From Nephrocerus scutellatus (taxonomy: Eukaryota > Arthropoda > Insecta > Diptera > Pipunculidae): a stretch of 64,000 nt of DNA. The stretch is from assembly GCA_947095585.1 (NCBI GenBank), contig OX352763.1, forward strand, positions 37,126,010 to 37,190,009. The letters run 5' to 3'. The number at the start of each line of letters is the position of its first letter. Within the stretch, counting starts at the first letter, position 1. A program made the translations under genes and the position numbers. The notes beneath the pieces are model-generated. The model made no database searches. It was not told the DNA's origin and worked only from the letters and a program-made list of their open reading frames with translations. Shown one piece after another: positions 47,781-59,945 of this stretch.

Positions 47781-48844
47781 CACATAAAACTGTCGCTTAA
47801 AATGCATAACGGAAATCACGAAAATGTCAGTAGATATTGTTGTTGTTGTTGTCTAATGTCAAAACACCTGCATAGGAGCCTTGATTTTTTCAAATTTCTC
47901 TTCAAACCCATTGGAAAGCAGCAAACGCAGTGGACAAAGTTCAGTTTTTAATTTATAAAATCAATGCGGACAGATACACACAAGAACTTCCTCCTCCTCG
48001 CTGGGCTTAGAGTTGGTAAATTCTAATAAACCACAATGGATGGAATCGATAGACCGACCGACCACACAATCCAATCACAGTATAATTGTGAAGTTTATCC
48101 GTTTCTCTCCACAACTTCCTGTCTTACCACTTCCGAATTCTATAGATTGCACATACACACATACATTGATGCACACAATTACGAATGGTAATGGAATGGC
48201 AAGAACCGCCAGCTGAGAGGCAAATTTTAAAATAATTTAATTATAATTCTTAGTAGTGTCCACTTCTCATCTATTTTTGCTTTGCTTTTACTTTTGTTGG
48301 ACTTGGTCATCACAATCATCATCGTAATCATCCAAGCCAAGCCCTTATTATTAAATAGTGGACGGCAAGCAAAATTCCATTCCTCCAACTACTACTGGTT
48401 ACAATTGCAAATATATATCATCACATTACCAACGTGTATTGTATAATTGAGCCGCAACGAATTGACGATGACTAACCAACTGGCTAACTAACTAACTAAC
48501 TAATTAAGAACAGTCGGCGGCGGCGCTGTCCTCGCTTCTATGGCAGTGTGGCAGTCTAGCAGTCTTCGTCTTCTTCGCGTCTGGCTGGTCAACCATATCT
48601 TCTGTTAATTTGCTCAGTTCAAACACCTCGCTACAAACACTGGACATTGCACTTTGTTGTACATGGCAATAGGAAAAGAAAAGAACGCGTCAAGAATCTA
48701 TACTTTGTTGCGGCGGTTTTTTTTTTAAGGTAATTATTTTTTGTAAAAATTCACAAATGCATTGAAATGTTTACCGCATTTGAGTGCGAAATCTCGTAAC
48801 AGATAATGACCTAGCGCTAAGCTATGTGGATGAAATAAGCTGGA
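47781..48844. other. Spacer
   Basis: Mostly unique DNA with (ctaa)n near 48485 and a gttgttgttgttgt run near 47840. No gene seen. Confidence 0.5.
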
Positions 48845-50700
48845 AGAAGTAGTATGGGAACGACAGTAGTTCCGTGCGGTCATCCCATTTAAAAAGCATC
48901 GAAGCGACACTAGTTGCCTGGGGTAATTCAGTTCGAATAGTATCGAAGCAAAAATAGTTGATTTTGATTACCAATTTAAAGATCATCGAAGCTATCCAAT
49001 TGAAGAGTCTAGTCTCTAGATCACTAATTTAGTTTTAAGAGTATCAACAGATTCTTTTAACGATCAAAATTGAAAGTTGTTTTATTATAAGTTGTCGTGG
49101 GTAAACATATTTCACTTTCGAATAATAAGATGTCGTTCGTTTATTGTACGCAACTCATTACGCCGGATTCCGCAAGCGTGTCTTTTACTGGGTACTCTAT
49201 TCATTTTTTTGACGACGAAAATGGGAGTGAATAAATTTTTGGGGTATAAAGTAAAACTCATGCTCCAGCAATCTAGCCTCAGAACTATTTAAATTATTAA
49301 AAAAAAAAATCGTCACCTATTTAAAGCGAATTTCAAAGATCAAATCAAAATCATATCTTCAAGAGATTTCTAAAACGAACTCGAGCTATCCACAAAGTGC
49401 TGAGTAATTGTACAAGTGTTGGTAACCCAATTTAAAGAATACTTCAAATGTTGTAATTCCTTGTTGTTAGACTATGTTTGTCAGAGCCATTATTTGAGTA
49501 TTAAAGCGATGCTAATTCTCTTGAGCTATTCGGTGTAGCAAAGCGATACAAGTCTTAATTGCTGATCTAGTTGGAATAGTAACCAAGCGATAAGAGTTCC
49601 TTGCGGTAACCCAGTTTAGAGTATATAATATTAATGCGATAATAGTCTCATTTTGAGGTCCAGTTCGAAGGCTGTTGGACCAATAACAGATCTTTGTGCT
49701 GAAACAGCTTGAAGTAAATTATACCCAAGCGATAGTAGTATAACTTTGTGGTACAGTTTAAAGAATATCGGAGCAATAATATATCCTTGCGTTGTCTCAT
49801 TTGTAGTACATTTTATCCAAGCGATGGTAGTTTAATTAAGTAATCTAGTTGGATGAGTACCGGATCAATAGTAGTTCCTTGCGGTAGCCCAGTTTGGAGT
49901 ACATTATATTAAGCGATATTCGTCTAATTTGGTGCTCCAGTTTGAAAAGTATAGGAACATTATTAGTCTGCGGTGACACAGTGTGTAGTACATTATATCC
50001 AAGTACTGGTGATACAGTTTGAAGAGTATTAGATCTATATCTGTTCCTAACGGTGACGCAGTTTAACAACAGACGGTTTAAAGTACATTATACCTAAGCG
50101 ATATTAGTCTCATTTTTGGTTATTCAGTTTGAAGAGTACAGGAACAACGATAGTTCCTTGAGGTATTCCAATTTGTAATATGTTATATATCATTTTTTGG
50201 TTATTCAGCTTGAAGAGTACAGGAACAACAATAGTTCCTTCAGGTATCCCAATTTGTAGAATATTATATCTCATTTTTTGGTTATGCAGTTTGAAGAGTA
50301 CCGGAACAACAAAAGTTCCTTGAGGTGTCCCAGTTTTTAGTATAAATTATCAAAGCGATAGTCTATTGACTCTGTTCTGAGTACATAAAAGCAATGCGAT
50401 AGTTGCATGATTTTTTAGTTTGAAGAGTACCGGAGCATCAGTAGTTTCTTGCGTAGACCCACTCGAGAGTATATTATTTATATCAAATCGACAGTAGTGC
50501 ATTATTTGGTGCTACAGTTTGAGGAGTTTTCGATAAATAGAAGTTCCTTGCAATTATTCAGTTCTAAGTACGTTATATCAAAGCGATAGTTGCTTCACAT
50601 TTTTTACTTTGAAGAGTACCGGGGGCAATAGTAGTTCCTTGCGGTGACCCAGTTTAAGGTAAGTTATATCAAACCGATTGTGGTGATCCAATTTGAATAT
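48845..50700 (+). repeat. Degenerate minisatellite, ~80-120-bp unit
   Basis: Diverged units alternating agtagttccttgcggt, gacccagtttg, agtacattatatc, aagcgatagtagtct and gaagagtaccggaacaa. The ttccttg(c/a)ggt block is recognisable near 48870, 49588, 49870, 50152, 50232, 50314, 50542 and 50630. All frames are stopped; not coding. Confidence 0.85.
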
Positions 50701-53700
50701 TGTTTCAATTTATATTGTTGTTCTGGTATAATTTAATATTTAATCAGCTAACTGACTGAAGGTGGCAAAAATGCTGATCGCCTAGACACATACAGAAAAA
50801 ATAATCACAATTCGATCTGCATTGGGACAAAACTTGAATTCTCAATGAATAAAAGTGACTTAAGTGACTGTTTGATGTTTAACATTTTAGATTATTTCAG
50901 ATAGAGAAAAACTGGACCAAACGAGTGGACTACGCAAACAAAAGAAGACTCCCTTGACTAAACACTGAAGCAAATTGGAGGGATGGAGGGGTAAACTTAA
51001 ATTCCGACAAAAAGTGATTCCATTTTAGGTCGTTTCATCTTCACTTCTCTGGGTTTTGTGAATTTGAATAAATAAATCGGCGTCAGTTCAAATTAGCCTA
51101 AGAGTAGTAGACCGACCACCGCACAACGGAATGGGTTTCTCCCAAAAATGAAATTAGAAACTCCGTCTGTGCGTTGTTGTTCCTTTTGAAATTTGATAAT
51201 GAGCGCGTAAATTAATCTTTGCTGATCTTTAATCAGTGGTCCATTGGAACATTGGAAAATACACAACAAACTAATGTTACCAAAGATGAAAAGGATTTGC
51301 AGTTGGGCTACCGACTGGTTACCTGTAAACGTTGGTTTGTTGGTTGCGCGCAAACATCGGACGACGTATTGGCGAAAATGTGGCCATGTAATAAGTTTTC
51401 CAAATCTCTGTTATCACATTGCCTGTAAAAGGAAGTGCTCCACATTATGTACTGTCATCAGTATGTATGTGTGACTCCGTGCCCGGTTCATTTGCATCCG
51501 CAGAGGCATGCGAATTTTTTTGTGTGTAGTTCTTTTTCTTTTTTTTTTTTGAGTTGTTTCCGGTTCTGTCAACTTCTTGGCGCTCACTCAAGAGCGATTT
51601 TGAACTGAGTGTGCTGAACCACATAATAAACAGAACGAACCAGCCACAATGTTGACAAATTGCGGCAATGAGTGGACTCCTTTGTTTGAATTTGCGAATC
51701 GAAATGTATGTCGGCTTCAGCTCTGGCTCTCCCGCCAGTTGCTGTAGAAGAAGAAGAAGAAGAAGACACGAGTGCTTAAACGATTTCAGTTTTGCTTTTG
51801 ATGCGTACAGCAGCAGCGCCCATCGATTCATTTAAAAAAGTGTGTTTTTAGGAACGGACGGTCGGCAAGGGGGACCAAGTCCAAGGAAACTTCTTATTAC
51901 AAACAAATAAATAAATAAACAAACAAACCCACAGACAAACAGATGGACGAACATACAGACCGAGAGACACACATCCCAAAGGAAGTGGGGATATGTCTGC
52001 CTGATCATCATGATGATGATGATGATGACTGCTGCTGCTGCATCGTTGTCGTTGTCGCATATCAAAAGAAATGTGATTTGGACGCACGGATTCACACACA
52101 GTTCATTTGGTTACGACGGCGATGGCCACCACCACCGCTCATTATGGATTATTAAGAGACGACGACGACGACGACGACGACTCCAACTTCTGAATGGATC
52201 AGAAGTGAAAAAACAGCAGACAAGCCAGGCAAACAAGTAAATTACCAAACTACACCAAACCATTGACCGGAAGCAATTTCCAGTAGCGGAAGAAGCAGAA
52301 TGAATGCTCTGCTTCTTTGGGGAGCCACTCGCTGGCTTATTGGCGGCTTTTTTTTTTCTTTCGCCTTTAAATGCAAATAACAGGCACAAAACTGCTGCAC
52401 CACGCAGCTTTGCAATGATCGTCGTCGTCGTCTTCTTGGATGGTGGAGCTTCTTGTTTCGCTCGTGTTATTGTTGTTGTTGTCGTTTGTTTGTTGTTTTT
52501 GCACTTCTCAAGTTACACGCGAGCTGATTATTATTTCTAGTCATGAAGAAGAGACCACGAACTGCTGCTACTAACTGTAAAGGGTTGATTGCTTGCAAAG
52601 GTTGGTTGCTTGGTTACCCCTTTTCCCCTCTTAATTTGCGTTGCGCTTCTGCGCTTTGGCCAATTAAGTACTTTAGATTCTTGGAGGGCGCCATAATTCA
52701 CGTGCCCAATAATTAAGTGTTTTTCTTAAAAAAAAAAGGTCGATTTTTGTAGGGAATCATACTTTATACATACTGTTGCAAGCAGAACCAATATTAAGAT
52801 ACTCTTAGTTTAAAATGTGCGGTACGTTGAAAGGGGGAAAAAGGCTAAGAACGATAATAAGTTCGTTTTAATGCATGGTTATGCAGAGGGGGGTTTGTAG
52901 CAATGTTGAACTTTCAATTAGTTGCGTGGCAACTCCGTTCTGCTTGAAAGAAATCGAGTCAAAGGTGCATTCCATTTCGAATTATTATTCAAAGTATATC
53001 GGTAAAATACTGTGTTGTACATCAAAACAAAGCCCATAAACTAATGCATCTTGATGCAATGGGAGTATCTCCCATTTCCATACTGGTATCCCGAGGGCTA
53101 AACATGTAAAGTGCTATATACACTCATACTGGTCATAAGATTGGCGGCCTAAGTAGACCAAAAGGCAACACGCTTAGTGTGGAACCTAAGTTATGGATCG
53201 TGAATTACAAAGCTTTCATTCACTATCCAAATTTTTTTTTTTAAATTCTGCGGAAGCACTGCCAGATCAGAATTCTGTTAAACTAAAAAAGGTTACATTT
53301 AAGGAAATAAATAAATATCGAAAATAGGAATCGGTAGCTCTCCTCTTCCAGGATAAATTAGTAAGGCCAATTTACTAGTTACAACCATAACTTTTAAAAA
53401 TCATCAAGAGCAGAACCTGCAAAATAAATGTCCCATTAGCAGAGATCCCGCTATAATCTCGCTTTATCCTTAGGGGGGGAAAAACAAAACCAACTAGCGC
53501 CGAATTATACGGGACTTCCATATAGAAGGATTATGTTCAGACTTGAATGGATAAATATCTTATGGTAATTAATCGCAAACTCTGCCCGAAGTCCTTGAAA
53601 ATATCTCCCAGTGCCAAGCTACCAAAGAGCATAGCTGTCACCTCAATGTCCGAAATAGTTTCGCCGTTCTACCAGGTGAGGCGCATAATGATCAGCCATG

Positions 53701-53869
53701 TATATAAAAAGCATTAAGCCCCCACCAATTTATCTTAGAGAAAGTATCTTCAACGACCTGCTTAAACATCTTTTCCAAATAGCTTGAGGTACAAAAAAAA
53801 AATGCATGTAGTCTCCCTTAATATCTCCGACCATCGATGAACAAACTGGCTTAAATACAGGAAATATAA
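50701..53869. other. Repeat-poor island, function unknown
   Basis: 51.4-52.6 kb is rich in triplet runs (aga, gat, ctg, gac, gtt). A 128-codon minus-strand frame (51445-51831) contains a run of Leu, but that is a (CTT)-type microsatellite read as protein. A minus-strand frame at 51093-51353 is also unidentified. Possible host promoter or enhancer region; not proven. Confidence 0.45.
52155..52182 (+). repeat. (GAC)n microsatellite
   Basis: About eight GAC/ACG triplets; further CTG and GAT triplet runs occur at 52008-52045. Confidence 0.9.
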
Positions 53870-54715
53870 GGGGTGATCAATTTAGAGGTATCAGATTTTA
53901 AATTGAAATGAAACAACAAAAATTTTAATTGATTGGGCAATCTTTATTATTTCTGTTTAGATCCATTCGTGACATTTTTTTTTGAAGATAATCCCTTTCA
54001 AATGTTGACCGCAACTGCGCCGTAATTCGGCCAACTGTAAACACCAATTTTGAATGACTCGCTTGAGGACTTTGGTCTGTTTCTCGCGAATAACTTGAGT
54101 AATGTTGACTTCCAATGCCTCAATCGTAGCTGGTTTATCCACAAAACATTTGCATACCCCCACAAAAAAAGTCCAAAGGTGTGATATCACACGATCTTGG
54201 TGGCCAATCCACCGGTCCGAAACGAGAGATGAATTGCTCACCGAAACGAGGACGCAGTAAATCCATTGTGTCACGGGCTGTATGGGATGTAGCGCCGTCT
54301 TGTTTGAACCAAATGTCGTGGATATCAATTTCCGGCATCAAAAAGTAGTTTATCATGGCGCGATAGTGTTCGCCATTCACTGTTACATTGGCGCCAGCCT
54401 CGTCTTTGAAGAAATATGTGCCGATGATTCCTCCAGCCCATAGGCCGCACCAAACGGTACTTTATAATGGATGTAATAGCAGTTCGTAAACGGCTTCGGG
54501 TTGCTCTTCAGCCCAAATACGGCAATTAAGCCAAAAATGGGCCTCATCGCTGAACAAAATTCGGGTCCCAAAATACGGATCTTCGGCGAGTTTTCAAAGC
54601 CCAACGACTGAAAGTATGACGCTTTGGAAGTTCGGTCTTGGACTAGCTGTATTTTATATGCTCTCAAACCCAAGAAAATGGAGGTTCGCGCAAATATTCA
54701 CCGAAAGATTTCCCC
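53870..54715 (-). mobile_element. DD41D transposon remnant, 5' truncated
   Basis: On the minus strand the pieces KIQLVQDRTSK, RILGPEFCSAMRPIFGL, VNGEHYRAMINYFLMPE, IWFKQDGATSHTARDTMDLL and PVDWPPRSCDITPLDFF read as a DD41D transposase with frameshifts and gaps. The second and third Asp are 41 residues apart. Its terminus near 53872 (ggggtgatcaatttagag) looks like an element end; the other end is lost near 54715. The closest intact relative in the window is the element at 32320-33623, but the sequences clearly diverge. Confidence 0.85.
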
Positions 54716-54924
54716 AAAATCCAGTACAAAAATTGAGTCAGCAGTCCAAGTCAATCAATCAATTTCAATCAATTTGTAACCCAAGCCACACTTAGCGCAA
54801 CAGCTCCTATAGAGCATGACAACGTCTTCTGAAATTGACGAGCGACTAAAGAAAAAATGGAGGTGTGGGAATAATACGACCTTCTTTTACGGACAGTCCA
54901 GAACTTCAGTGAATTTTATTAAAT

Positions 54925-55669
54925 ACTAGCTGTTCCCGGGCGCTTTGCTACCCACCCACTGACCCCCGCCCACTGACCTCATACACACTGTTCCACCGCC
55001 CACTGACCACCCACCCATTGACCTCATACACACTGACCCACCACCTACTGAACTCACACCCACTGACGCCACGCCCACTTACACCCGCGTTTCCCGGCTG
55101 CCCCATCCCGCTGACCACCGCCCACTGACCTCCCGCCCACTGACGCCACGCCCACTTACACCCCAATAACTAACCAATTTACCAATCCAGAAAACTATAG
55201 AATCGACACTTATACAGGGAAAAAATGTACACTTGTTCGAATATTCTTTATATGAAGATCATATACAGGGAAAACTACATTTTCCACCCCAGCGCCACCT
55301 ATCGGGTCCAAATTTTTGTCAACGATTTTTTTTTATTTAAATATTATATGGTGTGAATTTGAGCCAAATCGTTCCATAATTAAGAATTTTCGGGAAAAAA
55401 ACGACACCAGCGCCACCTATCGGGTCCAAATTTTGTCAACGACTTTCTTTTTATTTAAGTATTATATGTTGTAAATTTGAGCCAAATCGTTCCATTAATA
55501 AGAATTTTCAGGAAAAAAAAAACGATATCAGCGCCACCTAGCGGGGCTGAATTCACATTTTAAACCTTTTCTGGACTTCCACAAATAATTTAAGACCAAA
55601 ATTAGCCAAATCGGTTCAGCCGTTCTCGAGTTTTAGCCAGTCTAACGCACAGCAATTGATTTTTATATA
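54925..55669 (+). repeat. Family A repeat, longest copy
   Basis: Begins actagctgttcccgggcgc, has a GC-rich run of cccactgacc-type units (54952-55165), the tgtacacttgttcgaat segment, three ~120-bp units with CTCF-like cores at 55291, 55409 and 55530, and a tail gccaaatcggttcagccgtt...gatttttatatat. Such heads and tails are common in insect non-autonomous repeats. A DD41D element inserted into the TA-rich tail. Confidence 0.82.
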
Positions 55670-56585
55670 TCGGGTGTTTCAACAGGTGCGCTTCAACTTT
55701 TCTCCGATAGGGACGGCGAACGACGCCATATTTTTTATTGTTCTTTTGTCATTTGGAAACTTTATTAGTATACATTTCATCATGTGAACAGCGATTACAA
55801 ATCGTGCAAATTTTTTATCAAAAAAATCGTTCTGTTGCCGCTACTTTAAGAGAGATTTTTACCGAAAAATCATCTTCAGCGATGAGGCTCACTTTTGGCT
55901 AGAGGGATTTGTCAACAAGCAAAATATGCGTTACTAGGCAGAAAGCAACCCACACGTGATTCATGAGGCACCGTTCCATCCCGAAAAAGTCACTGTTTGG
56001 TGCGGATTACATGCCGGCGGCGTCATTGGGCCATATTTTTTCATCGACGATAACGATCGATACGTTACTGTTGATGGAAATCGGTACCGCGATATGATAA
56101 ACGATTTTTTTTTGGCCGCAGTTGAATGGAATGGACTTGGACGACATGTGGTTTCAGCATGACGGGGCCACATGCCACACAGCACACGATACAATCGCGT
56201 TATTGAAGACTAAGTTCGATGAGCGTGTTATTTCGCGAAATGGGCCCGTCCAGTGGCCGCCGCGCTCGTGTGATTTGACACCTCTAGATTATTTTCATTG
56301 GTCTATGCCAATAAGCCGACGTTGCAAGAGCTCAGAGCCAATATTGAACGTGAAATTGCTGGAATTTCGGCCGATTTATGCGAAAGAGTGGTCGAAAATT
56401 GGGTTCAAAGATTGGACTTCGTAAAACGTGCACGCGGTGGTCATGCAAAAGAAATCGAGTTTCATACTTAAATGTATCATATGTATATGTTCAAATTCGT
56501 TAATAAAAAAAAAGTTAGTTCAAATGTCGAACAGTTTGTGTTTTATTCAAAAAAAAAGTTGAAGTGCTCTTATTGAAAAACCCTG
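55670..56585 (+). mobile_element. Internally deleted DD41D transposon nested in family A repeat
   Basis: Both ends are preserved: left TCGGGTGTTTCAACAGGTGC and right (inverted) CAGGGTTTTTCAATAAGAGC, 14 of 20 matching, followed by near-identical CTTCAAC; TA flanks both sides (55668-55669, 56586-56587). Coding begins EQRLQIVQIFYQKNRSVAATL (about 55785-55850) and jumps straight to RDFYRKIIFSDEAHFWLEGF, so roughly the DNA-binding half is deleted. It then continues HPEKVTVWCGL, DMWFQHDGATCHTAHD, PRSCDLTPLDYF and KRARGGHAKEIEFHT before a stop at 56471. At least one stop (near 55937) and a frameshift near 56125 kill it. The 41-residue spacing between Asp 2 and 3 identifies the group. Confidence 0.9.
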
Positions 56586-56587
56586 TA

Positions 56588-58807
56588 TATAGATAGATTA
56601 AATTTTTATTTTCAAGATTATTTTTTAATTTTTTTTGTCTAATTCACAGGGAATTCGACCATTATGCAAGTGAAAATTGCCGAACCTAAGTTTCGAGGAA
56701 AACTTGATGGGAATCTTATGACTGGCCGTATACTGAAACAAAATTATTTTATTTCTATTTCGTATGGTCGGTTGTGGTTGCCAGTAGTTAAACGTTCGGT
56801 TGTATGTTTGTTGCTGGGCTATTGTTGTAGGCAATTGCCTACGTAATACATCAATGTGCTGTGCAAAATGAGAACACAGTCGTTCGGACAAAGCGAGAAA
56901 ACCTAGCCGTATGGTGTGTACTGACAGCACTTCGTTACAAACTTGATTCTCACTTAAAAGTGTAAATCACATCCTCGTTTAAAACATGAGAGTAAAAAGT
57001 ATTATTGCATTTTTAAGACCCTAACTTATTGTTATAATAACCTTACTATTGATTCAATAAACAAGAAAAAACTAATTGCAGCAGTCAGGGATCAAGGGTT
57101 CTATAATTTTTTTAACGTTCTCGTCTTTCCCATTTCTTACCAGAGCACTTTCTATTTCTCATCGAAAACTTAATTAAAGGCAGAAAGCATGCGCTAAGGG
57201 AAAGTTTTAGGCTGGACGTGGAGAGAAGGGAGATGAAAGAAGAAGGGTATCTCAATTATGATTCGAAATATATCATAAAAGCAAAAACAACAAAAATTGT
57301 TCACTTTCAGCAATTAACGCCATTTAAATTCAATTCAATTCAAGTGGTGGTGATATTGTCATCTTCCTGTTTTTTATGAATGGCGATCATTTCAAATATC
57401 GTCCTAAAAGCGCATGTACGCCAAGGACCATAACACAACACAGAATCTTAATAACCGATTAGTAATAATAATAATAATCATAATAAGAAAGATAAACTAG
57501 CAAATGTGCAATACATTTCTGTTCCCCCGCATCCGGCCTTGGTTAATTTTGTATTCTTGTTCCTACCCGTTTGACCCTCCATGTTGATGGTGTCTTTCCT
57601 TTTAACGATCATTCTTAAAAGCAGGCAACCAACCAAGTCAGACAGACACTATTATGGGTATCCTGATTATGGTTATTCGAGTAACGAACCCGGCCAGCAG
57701 CTATGAAATTTCTTCTGTTAATGATCGTGTGCCATAGTGTGCCGTTGCCGCACCGTCATCGCCAACACCAAGCCACCAAGCATGGATGGACGCAACTCCA
57801 ACAGCTTCGCGTGGTGCTTCTAAGAATTAATCATGTTATACATATATATGTTTTGTTGGGTTGCTCGACTGGGGATTACTATAATCATTCGGGACTGTTT
57901 ACTTCTATACTTAAGTTTTGATCGCGTCGCGTTCTGCTACGAGTATATTCTTCCGTTCGTGCACCACGAACATAAATCGCAAATTAAAACTTTAAGGTTT
58001 TAATCTAAAAAAACAGCTGGAAGAGTTGGACTTCATTCGATTACCGGGGAATAGCATTGCAAACGAGAATGACAACAAAGAAAGAAAAAAACTTAAAGAG
58101 ACAATCTTATAAATGTGACTGAGACACGTTTTCATAACATAACAGAGAGATATGAGTTGCCAGATAGGAAAGAAGTTTAATGTAAAAATGTTATCATGTA
58201 TTTTAAAAAAATTTAAATTGTAACAGTCTAGTGTTTCAGTCTAGTACTAAATTGCCAGAAAATATTTATACAGAAAATTAATTGATAATATAACATTTTA
58301 ATGGCTAATTTGTAAATCTTTAATTTTTCTTGTTTTTTTATATAATTTAGCCATTAAAATATTATATTATTGATATAAAAACCTTTAAGAAAATATATTT
58401 TCAAAAAAAAATAAATGTTGGGTACACACAATTAATTTATTTACTCGTATTATTCGAAATGACATTTTAGTACGAAAAACCAATATTAAGAATACATTAA
58501 ATATATATAAGATAGTAAAGCGAGCTTTTCTGTTCTTCATATGGATAGTTGTAATTCAGTCTAAACACTGCTTTAATACTCAGAATTGCTTCAACTCAAG
58601 TTGGGTCCGGGCTAACTGAATTATCATAAAAGCCCTATAGTAACCATTTAATTCACAAAAAAAAAATAAAAAAAACTTTTTTTTCTTATTTTTTGGGAAA
58701 ATTTTTATTTCTTATTTTTTAAAAAATTTTTATTTTTTTTTTTAATTTTTTTTTTCAAACTTTTTTTAAATTTTTTTTTTTTAAAAAAACTTTTTTTCTT
58801 TTGTATT
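56588..58807. other. Spacer
   Basis: 57.0-58.0 kb looks unique, including a (taa)n run near 57463. 58.64-58.80 kb is A/T homopolymer. No gene recognised apart from the inverted repeat at 58286-58369. Confidence 0.5.
58286..58369. repeat. 23-bp inverted repeat with 38-bp loop
   Basis: Left arm 58286-58308 (taatataacattttaatg then gctaa) pairs with 58347-58369 with one mismatch. AT-rich; a MITE relic or foldback is possible. Confidence 0.85.
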
Positions 58808-59142
58808 CAGTCTAAAGACTAATTTATCTTAGAAGCCTAAAACTATGCAACGTTAAATGTAGTTCTTTCATTCATAAGCGATAGGTCATTTAGTCTAAGC
58901 GATTTCTGAAATAGACTGAAAAAAACACATTTTACTTTACAGTAGACGTGTAGGCTTAAAAAAATCGATAGAGATGCGTTGATTGAGTAATTTATTCAGT
59001 TTTCTCAGGGGTAGTAACCCCTATGAATAAAAAAATTACGCCATCTCAAGCCGAGCGCTAACCAATTGTTTTAAAACAAGTCCCATCAAATTTTGACAGA
59101 TAGAAGCCGAGATATACGACACGACAAACAAACGTACAAATG
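58808..59142 (+). repeat. Family C dispersed repeat, copy 2
   Basis: Full-length match to 22966-23276 with substitutions and small indels. Lies about 100 bp before the Helitron remnant, which may be accidental. Confidence 0.85.
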
Positions 59143-59239
59143 TACACACGTTCGCTGAAAAATTTTCATGTCCTCATTTTTTTGTTAGTCTCGTCTCGGC
59201 CTCGAGAAAATTTCTAGCGCGCATTGAAAAAGTAAGAAA

Positions 59240-59945
59240 ATCACAAAAAATTTAAATTCGTATACAACGCCATATCTGATGCATGACAGATCAAGTTGGT
59301 CGATATGTGAGCTGCAATAAGGCGTTTTGGCGTATATTATCATTCCCCATTCATGAACGTCATCCCACTTTTGTACATTTGGCGGTGCATCTGGAGAATG
59401 GTCAACGAGTTTATTTAATGCGCCGAATGTTACTCAACGTGCTGAAAACCCTTTCAGCGACAACATTGACCAGTTTCTTTTCGATTTGCCAAAGTTATCC
59501 GTTTGCACGAACGTTGCCCTACTCTGAGATGCCACGTTATCACAAAAGGAACGCTTCATCGAAAATTTCAACGTCGGAATCAAGGCGATGCGGTTCCCGA
59601 TCATCCGGATATGCTTTCTACTGATGCTCTTGGTCGCATTTACACAGTTCATCCGAAGAATGACAAATGATTCTACTTGCGGTTGTTGCTGGTGAATGTT
59701 CATGGGCTGACATCATTTGAATCACTTCGACCTGTCAATGGTGTAGTGTGCCCAACATTTTGTGCTGCATGTCAACAGCTCAATTTTCTTGAAAACCATA
59801 CTCATTGGGGCATGACAATCGCTGAAGCAATTGTTTCTGCATCCCCAAGCCAGATACGCACATTTGCTTGCTATCATTATTTTGACATGCTTCCCATCGA
59901 ATCCACGTGAACTGTGGAACAAGTACACGAATAATAAAATGTATT
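59240..59945 (+). mobile_element. Helitron helicase remnant
   Basis: Two frames read QVGRYVSCNKAFWRILSFPI, HERHPTFVHLAVHLENGQRV, SATTLTSFFSICQSYPFART, LPYSEMPRYHKRNASSK, then DALGRIYTVHPKNDK, FYLRLLLVNVHGLTSFESLR, GVVCPTFCAACQQLNFLEN, THWGMTIAEAI and PSQIRTFACY, ending ELWNKYTNN. This is the stretch just upstream of the Pif1-like helicase in Helitron Rep-helicase proteins of insects. A frameshift near 59580, an insertion near 59410 and a stop near 59668 disable it. No Rep HUH motif or helicase Walker motifs remain. Confidence 0.88.

Noticed and set aside
48845..50700. CRISPR array
   Set aside because: Repeats are diverged and spacing irregular with no fixed repeat and unique spacer pattern; the DNA is animal nuclear DNA.
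51093..51353. Nuclear-receptor-like ligand domain fragment (QQRLIYALI)
   Set aside because: Similarity is limited to a few residues and the rest of the frame does not fit the fold.
51445..51831. 128-residue secreted protein with Leu-rich signal peptide
   Set aside because: The Leu run comes from an agaaga/cttctt microsatellite and the remainder shows no family; overlapping frames exist on both strands.
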